A program made the position numbers and the translations under genes. 64,000 nt of DNA. Origin: Cladochytrium replicatum. Lineage: Eukaryota > Chytridiomycota > Chytridiomycetes > Cladochytriales > Cladochytriaceae. Positions 58,680 to 64,000 of this stretch are shown here, in pieces. The stretch is from positions 248,001 through 312,000 of the forward strand of contig JAHLKD010000029.1 of assembly GCA_025526935.1 (NCBI GenBank). The letters are read 5' to 3'. The first letter of the stretch is position 1. Every line of letters begins with the position of its first letter. The notes beneath the pieces were generated by a model. That model worked only from the letters and a program-made list of their open reading frames with translations. It did not search any database and had not been told where the DNA came from.

Positions 58680-59337
58680 GAAGCGTAATAGAATGCATAT
58701 GGTGGAATAGTTTGTAATGCGTGGAAATGCACCGATTGGGTGGACAGTAATAAGACTTTCGCTTTCAATAAGCTCGCCGAGGTGAGACTCTTCTCTGCTC
58801 ACTTTGACCAACTTAGATAGTCAATGATGGCTTCAGAAGCATTTGACTTTGACTTAGGACATGAGCAACTCTTCGTTAAATCCGTTAAAGTATATACTCA
58901 CGTCCTCGCCCTCCGTGTCTTTTGACGATACGCGAAAACACCAGCGTTGGACTACAATCTACACTCCGTTGATCTTGGAGTGGGCTCTCTTCACACCATA
59001 GGGTTGGTTAGCCAGTCAGACATCGGGGAGACACTCATTGGAAGAGCGCTCACCAAAGGCAGTTAAAAATCCCGTAGCGGGCTAACTATTGTCACAGCTC
59101 CCAAGAGCACAATCCCCGCACTCAATGTAGGCTGGATATTTCTCACGCTTTGTTCGCACGGACCAACCAACCCAACGGCTCACAGATCGCCAACATATCA
59201 ATAATAGAGAATTTACACTTCGCTGGGGACAAGCGACGCTCAACTGAGGCAAGCATGGGTCATCAGATTGACTGGGTGCAACTACGAGGATGTTATGGGA
59301 CAAGTACATAAGGACAGCGGTCATCAGCATAATCATT
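58680..59337. other. Spacer between GMP synthase and LINE remnants
   Basis: 658 bp without a recognisable gene or repeat; the 3' UTR of GMP synthase should be at its start. Confidence 0.45.
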
Positions 59338-60172
59338 GCAAGCATAGGAAGCAGGGTACTCTCAAAGATTTTTCTATCAACATTGGTTAAAGTGATGGGG
59401 CAGTACTGACTAATATCACCAATGGAACCCTTATTCTTCCAAACAGGAAACAACAAGCCAGCATTCCACGTAAAGGGTGACAAACCTGAACGGAAAATAG
59501 AATTTGAAAGTAAAAAAAGAATAGTACGTCAGAAGCTAACAGCACAAACGAATAGCACAAACAAAGTCACTAACACTAACTGACAAAGAATTATTCAGCG
59601 CATGTAGACAAACGTTTTCTGCAGTGGTGGAGGATTGTGCAAACTGAGTCTGATATATGGAAGCAAAGAGATTGCAATAATGAGATAAAGAGGCAGGATC
59701 CGACAATAAACCACTTGCAGCTGAACGCCGTTGATGACACCTACGCGCGGTGGAAAGAACTTTGCTAACCTCAGTAAAAGAACTAGGAGATGAACTAAAC
59801 ACATTGTCGCCAGAGACCTCTCGAGCTTGCTGAGAAGAGACCAAGTACGAAAAGCTTTGATACGCTCACGCGATAGCCAGTCACTCTCGAAGCGACAATA
59901 CTCAACTAAAACAGGATCAGGATCATCAAAGGAAGAAACAGCTAAAAGTGCTTATGAGCAAGTAAGTAGCTCCGTCGCAAGCTAACTAAATGCGGCAGCA
60001 ACAATGGCAGGGCAGGGTGATGACGAACTAAACTGGGAGGTCCAATGACACAAGCAGCGCATGAAGTAACAAAGGACAAAATAATATCTCAATACATCCC
60101 TGTGCAACATCCACAGACATTTGGGCAAGGGCAGTAGCTTCTCAAATTTGTCTGAGCATGGCATTGACAGAA
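59338..60172 (-). mobile_element. LINE fragment E: internal part of ORF2
   Basis: Antisense copy of the intact element from about 62130 to 63030, covering the linker and reverse transcriptase N-terminal part (FTWNAGLLFPVWKNKGSIGD; DISQYCPITLTNVDRKIFES). Several frameshifts and small deletions. Like fragment D it lacks the element 3' end. Confidence 0.87.
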
Positions 60173-60202
60173 ATCCGGTTTAACTAATATCAAAATCTAA
60201 AT

Positions 60203-60310
60203 TTTTTTTTAACAATATTATTATTTATTTTGCACATACAATGCATAACAAAAAACAACACCCAAAGTGCCTTACAAGATGGTCATGGACCAGCACATAG
60301 GGAAGCGCGC
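60203..60310 (-). repeat. Type I LINE 3' terminus with A tract
   Basis: On the minus strand: GCGCGCGCTTCCCTATGTGC, the hairpin TGGTC-CAT-GACCA, then TTGTTATGCATTGTATGTGC and AATAATAATATTGTT followed by nine A. Same sequence as 39396-39513. There is no ORF2 directly upstream of it, so it stands alone between fragment E and the poly(A) of the intact copy. Confidence 0.82.
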
Positions 60311-60338
60311 GCAGAATAAGGCTTAAAAAAGAGAAACA

Positions 60339-60493
60339 TTTTTTTTTTTTGAACTTCATAATATGTATTTATTGTCCAACCAATACATATCACCCGCTGG
60401 TGCAAAATCCAAATACAAGTGTAAAAATACACGTAAATTGGCAGCACATGGGGAGCCGTGCGAGCCGTAGGAAAAGTAAAATGTTTCAAAACA
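60339..60493 (-). mobile_element. LINE copy A 3' UTR (type II) with poly(A)
   Basis: Twelve A residues on the minus strand (T run 60339-60350) end the element. The UTR contains CACCAGCGGGTG, a short inverted repeat around 60388-60404 that could form a hairpin, and ends ATAAATACATATTATGAAGTTC-type sequence. A poly(A) end implies target-primed reverse transcription. Confidence 0.8.
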
Positions 60494-63400
60494 CTAAGGC
60501 ATATCCAAATCAACAAAAGCAGACAAGATACAATCAGGAGCTGGAGACAAAACTAACTCATAACCAAGACAGTTTGACCAAATGCGGTTAAGTGCACGAA
60601 GAACAAGAACCCACTGGGAAAAAGCAGGGGAAGGATAAAAAGGCCGTGGTGAAAGCATATCAATTGCAATGTCAAGAGGTAGGCGGGGATCATCAGGTGG
60701 GCCTAGATCAAAACTAGCAGACAAACTAGCACGCAAATGTAGACACACAGAGACATGGGCACGCGACACTTCAGGGGCATCATGACAGTTCCTACAATAA
60801 GGTCGGGGGTTTGGAAACAGGCGGCCAAGCCGATATAGCAGGAACAAACGAAGACATACTGTTGGGAGATGTTGGTGTGGGGGTAGCAACAAAGGGTGGC
60901 GAAGTTTCAAATTGCGGACAGGGGCAAACGAAACTGCAATTGGTCCATTATGTGCAACAGCTAAAGACTGAAAATGCAACATCAACGGATGAAGTGGGGG
61001 CACAACAGGCATAGGAACAATGAGATCATTGTGACAAGCGGAAAAATAAGGAGATGAACCATAACCGACTGGAGATGACCGATAGAATTGCAACACAGCA
61101 GCTGGTAACAGAGGGCTGGAATCACTAGACCAGCGAGCAAACATACGTGCCTGAAGGTACTTCAGCCTGAACTCAAAAGTAGGAATTTGCGCTAACAGCA
61201 ACAAACCAACACGCGAAGTGGTATGGGCTATCGAAAACAGACGACAGAGTGCATGATAACAAAAACGCTCGAGTACCTGAAGCTGAGCAGTGGAAGGCCG
61301 AATAAGTGCTAAACCAAACTCAAGTGAAGGTCTAATAAAAGACAAAAACAACAACCTGACAACACGAGGAGCAGACCCACCAAAGTACGAGACATAAGGT
61401 GCAAAAAGATACAATGAGGCACGAGCTTTCTCTAAGCGATGATCAATAGTTGCAGCAAGATCAAACCCTTCAATAGTAAAATAGTGACCAAGGTATCTAA
61501 ATGAAACCTCTACAGGGAGGGCAGAGCCATGAAGCTTCAAGGGGGTGGGTAACCGTTGAGAAGATAACACAGCACACTTTGAAGGTGAAAACACAAAATG
61601 AGAAGCTAAAGCAAAATCTTCACAAATTTTCAATGCACGTTGGGCCTGCTCAGGGGTGGCAGAAAACAAAGCTATGTCATCAGCAAAAAACAACGAATTG
61701 AAAACAGGAGTGTTATAAGAAAACCTAGCAAGATGAGAAGATTCACGACGAAGGAGCTGTGCTAAAGGATTGATGAAAACTGAGTACAAGAACGGAGACA
61801 AAACAGAACCTTGAAAAAGACCTCGTGGAAGCGAAAACAAATCAGAAGAACGATTCTCTATAACAACCTGAGAAGAACAACGATCAAACATACTCATCAA
61901 AACAGAGATCAAACGGTTTGGAATTCTGGGAAATTGACGAAGACGTTCCCACAAAAGAGGCCTATGCACAGTATCATACGCTGCTTTAATATCTAAGAAA
62001 GTAACACAATAAGGCAGAGCAGTGCGGGAAGCCCGTCGAAGGGTAGCATCTAATGCAAAAACACACTCAACACCTGAACGATTGGCCTGGAAACCAGCTT
62101 GGGCGGGATCAAGTTTACCAACATGAGCTACAAGCATAGGAAGCAGGGTACGCTCAAAGATTTTTCTATCAACATTGGTTAAAGTAATTGGGCGGTACTG
62201 ACTAATATCACCAATGGAGCCCTTATTCTTCCAAACAGGTAACAACAAGCCAGCATTCCAGGCAGAGGGCGACAAACCTGAACGGAAAATAGCGTTTGAA
62301 AGTTGAACAAAAAGGATAGCAACATCAGAAGCTAACGTCTTAAATAACTCAGCTGGAATATGGTTTGAGCCAGGAGCAGAGTTGTTTGGGGAAGAACGAA
62401 TAGCACAAAAAAAGTCACTAACACTAACTGACACAGAATCATTCAGCGCATGTAGACGAACGTGTTCTGCACTGGCAGAGGATTGTGCAAACTGAGTCTG
62501 ATAAACGGAGGCAAAGTGATTGCGATAATGAGATAAAGAGGCAGGATCAGACAATAAACCACTTGCAGCTGAGCGCCGTTGATGACACCTACGCGCGGTG
62601 GAAAGAACTTTGCTAACCTCGGTTAAAGAACTAGGAGAAGAACTAAACATATTGTCGCCAGAAGCCTCTCGAGCTCGCTGAGAAAGAGACCAAGTACGAA
62701 AAGCTTTGACACGCTCACGCGATAGCCGGTCACGCTCCAAGCGGCAATACTCAACTAAACCAGGATCAGGATCATCACAGGAAGAAACAGCTAAATAGTG
62801 CTTATGAGCAAGTAAGTAGCTCCGTCGCAAGGCCACTAAATGCGGCGGCAACAATGGCAGGGCAGGGCGACGGCGAACTAAACTGGGGGGTCCAATGACA
62901 CAAGCAGCACATGAAGTAACAAAGGACAAAATAATATCCAATGCAGAGTCAATACATCCCTGTGCAACATCCACAGACATTTGGGCAAAGGCGGGAGCTT
63001 CTAAAATTGGACTGAGTGCAGCATTGACATCAGCAAGGGTGGGATCAAAAAACAAATGTCCCACATCCTCCATTGCTTGAAAGACAGCAGGTTCACGCAA
63101 CAGATGAGCAGCCCAGCGCTTGTGGGGGAGTGCAGCAGAGGGAGCGCTGGCATTGGGAGGAGCAAAAGAAAAAACAGCTGTAACCGGAAAATGGTCAGAA
63201 ACCCAAGGCATAAACTCGCCGTCGGCTAGACGACTATGAACTATGTAAGAAATAGGATCACATTGAAGCAGAGGATTGACAAACAACAAATCGATAATGG
63301 AGTCACCATTGCGAGAAGAAAATGTGGGGTTATGACAGGAAGGGTGCTTAACTAGAGAGAAACTAGCGGCAGAAATAAATTGCTCAAACAACCTACCCCT

Positions 63401-63874
63401 ACGATTTGAAGAATGATCACCAGTAGCTAAAAAACGGGCATTGAAATCGCCCAACAAAAGAACAGGGCACGGAGACGACGGGACATGTTGAGGAAGTGAA
63501 GCAATAAACTCTTCAAGGAAGGGGTCCTGAGCAATACCACACGGAGGCAAATAATACCCTCCAACCAAAAGCCCACGAAATGTAAACCATAGAGAGGTGC
63601 CACCATAACTAGAAACGAGACGGAAATCAGAAGCTCTACAAAGACTGCGATTGATCAAGACTCCCACACCAGCCCGTCGTGTACCCGATGACCCAGGAGA
63701 AAAACGAGTGTCAAAAATCAAATCTGGAGAAGGCAGCGGGTCTAAAGGAAAAAGGTGTGTTTCAGTCAGGAGCAGAAAAACAATGTGATTTGCGCGCATA
63801 AAACGAAACAGTGAATCAAGAACTCCAAAGCTCAAATTGCGACAATTGAAGGTACCAACTCGAACACTAATCAT
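60494..63874 (-). CDS. LINE copy A ORF2: endonuclease-reverse transcriptase, intact
   Basis: An uninterrupted 1126-residue protein of an L1/Tad-like non-LTR retrotransposon. The N-terminal APE-type endonuclease has RVGTFNCRNLSFG, LLTETHLFPLD, LLLGDFNARFLATGDHSSN and the catalytic His in SDHFPVTAVFSF (about 63190-63210). The reverse transcriptase has NHIPAELFKTLASD, QYRPITLTNVDRKIFERTLL, motif A VTFLDIKAAYDTVHRPLLW (about 61975-62005), motif B LPRGLFQGSVLSPFLYSVFI and motif C SLFFADDIALFSAT (61671-61700). A C-terminal Cys/His cluster, YCRNCHDAPEVSRAHVSVC, lies near 60745-60805. No RNase H domain is obvious. The start codon overlaps the ORF1 stop (ATGA). All catalytic residues I can check are present, so it may be active. 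Confidence 0.94.
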   Translation of the reverse strand: MISVRVGTFNCRNLSFGVLDSLFRFMRANHIVFLLLTETHLFPLDPLPSPDLIFDTRFSPGSSGTRRAGVGVLINRSLCRASDFRLVSSYGGTSLWFTFRGLLVGGYYLPPCGIAQDPFLEEFIASLPQHVPSSPCPVLLLGDFNARFLATGDHSSNRRGRLFEQFISAASFSLVKHPSCHNPTFSSRNGDSIIDLLFVNPLLQCDPISYIVHSRLADGEFMPWVSDHFPVTAVFSFAPPNASAPSAALPHKRWAAHLLREPAVFQAMEDVGHLFFDPTLADVNAALSPILEAPAFAQMSVDVAQGCIDSALDIILSFVTSCAACVIGPPSLVRRRPALPLLPPHLVALRRSYLLAHKHYLAVSSCDDPDPGLVEYCRLERDRLSRERVKAFRTWSLSQRAREASGDNMFSSSPSSLTEVSKVLSTARRCHQRRSAASGLLSDPASLSHYRNHFASVYQTQFAQSSASAEHVRLHALNDSVSVSVSDFFCAIRSSPNNSAPGSNHIPAELFKTLASDVAILFVQLSNAIFRSGLSPSAWNAGLLLPVWKNKGSIGDISQYRPITLTNVDRKIFERTLLPMLVAHVGKLDPAQAGFQANRSGVECVFALDATLRRASRTALPYCVTFLDIKAAYDTVHRPLLWERLRQFPRIPNRLISVLMSMFDRCSSQVVIENRSSDLFSLPRGLFQGSVLSPFLYSVFINPLAQLLRRESSHLARFSYNTPVFNSLFFADDIALFSATPEQAQRALKICEDFALASHFVFSPSKCAVLSSQRLPTPLKLHGSALPVEVSFRYLGHYFTIEGFDLAATIDHRLEKARASLYLFAPYVSYFGGSAPRVVRLLFLSFIRPSLEFGLALIRPSTAQLQVLERFCYHALCRLFSIAHTTSRVGLLLLAQIPTFEFRLKYLQARMFARWSSDSSPLLPAAVLQFYRSSPVGYGSSPYFSACHNDLIVPMPVVPPLHPLMLHFQSLAVAHNGPIAVSFAPVRNLKLRHPLLLPPHQHLPTVCLRLFLLYRLGRLFPNPRPYCRNCHDAPEVSRAHVSVCLHLRASLSASFDLGPPDDPRLPLDIAIDMLSPRPFYPSPAFSQWVLVLRALNRIWSNCLGYELVLSPAPDCILSAFVDLDMP

Positions 63875-64000
63875 TGACGAAGATGGGTTGAGCGAGGCTG
63901 ACGCGCAATCCCGCGGGCACTGTCCAGCACAGTTTCCTGAGCATCCATGGGGAGCTGACCACGGACATACAGGAAAATAGCAGGATCAGTAACTGAACTG
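63871..64000 (-). CDS. LINE copy A ORF1, C-terminal end only
   Basis: The minus strand reads SSVTDPAIFLYVRGQLPMDA, then QETVLDSARGIARQPRSTHL and RQ-stop, with TGA at complement 63873-63871. It aligns with the ORF1 end of copy B (RITHDPAVFHYLRSNLPAAD) and with the inverted ORF1 fragment at 34229-35046. ORF1 proteins of LINEs bind the element RNA. The rest lies beyond the window edge. Confidence 0.8.
   Translation of the reverse strand, partial: SSVTDPAIFLYVRGQLPMDAQETVLDSARGIARQPRSTHLRQ

Overview
The window reads as nuclear DNA of a fungus, most likely an early-diverging zoosporic (chytrid-like) lineage. Genes are dense and rich in short GT-AG introns (about 45-80 nt). Several genes are typical fungal housekeeping genes (acetolactate synthase ILV2, ribosomal protein eL6, p23/Sba1, GMP synthase). 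One encodes a 12-transmembrane, two-domain nucleotide cyclase, unlike the peripheral cyclase of yeasts and moulds. The chytrid placement is inference. All splice models were made by hand from reading frame, GT/AG sites and family conservation; most sum to an exact multiple of three.

Layout. 1-7.3 kb: 3' part of ILV2, then the 16-exon cyclase. 7.7-10.9 kb: a secreted or GPI-anchored aspartic protease and a mitochondrial carrier, divergently transcribed from a 680-bp region. 11.1-16.2 kb: four tandem methyltransferase copies, two intact and two decayed. 16.5-24.5 kb: four minus-strand items: a GST-fold protein, a 1406-residue Q-rich PH-domain protein and an OTU-domain protein. 24.5-30.5 kb: sparse DNA, an orphan two-exon ORF, a thiamine-binding (ECM15-like) protein and a PAQR/haemolysin-III receptor. 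31.6-33.4 kb: an acidic protein. 33.9-45.3 kb: a graveyard of non-LTR retrotransposon pieces, an integrase-like pseudogene, GGGTC-rich repeats and frameshifted ORFs. 45.9-58.7 kb: a protein kinase, p23, eL6, an ER J-protein, a nucleotide-sugar 4,6-dehydratase and GMP synthase. 59.3-64 kb: retrotransposon fragments and one copy with an intact 1126-residue ORF2, running off the window end with its ORF1.

The genes do not form an operon-like pathway; the order is ordinary fungal synteny broken by transposons. The most notable points are the cyclase, whose two catalytic halves are complementary and in the reverse order to animal membrane adenylyl cyclases; its 11-nt and 8-nt coding exons; the methyltransferase array with identical exon lengths; and a LINE family with overlapping ORF1-stop/ORF2-start codons and two different 3' ends, one of which recurs as separate short copies.
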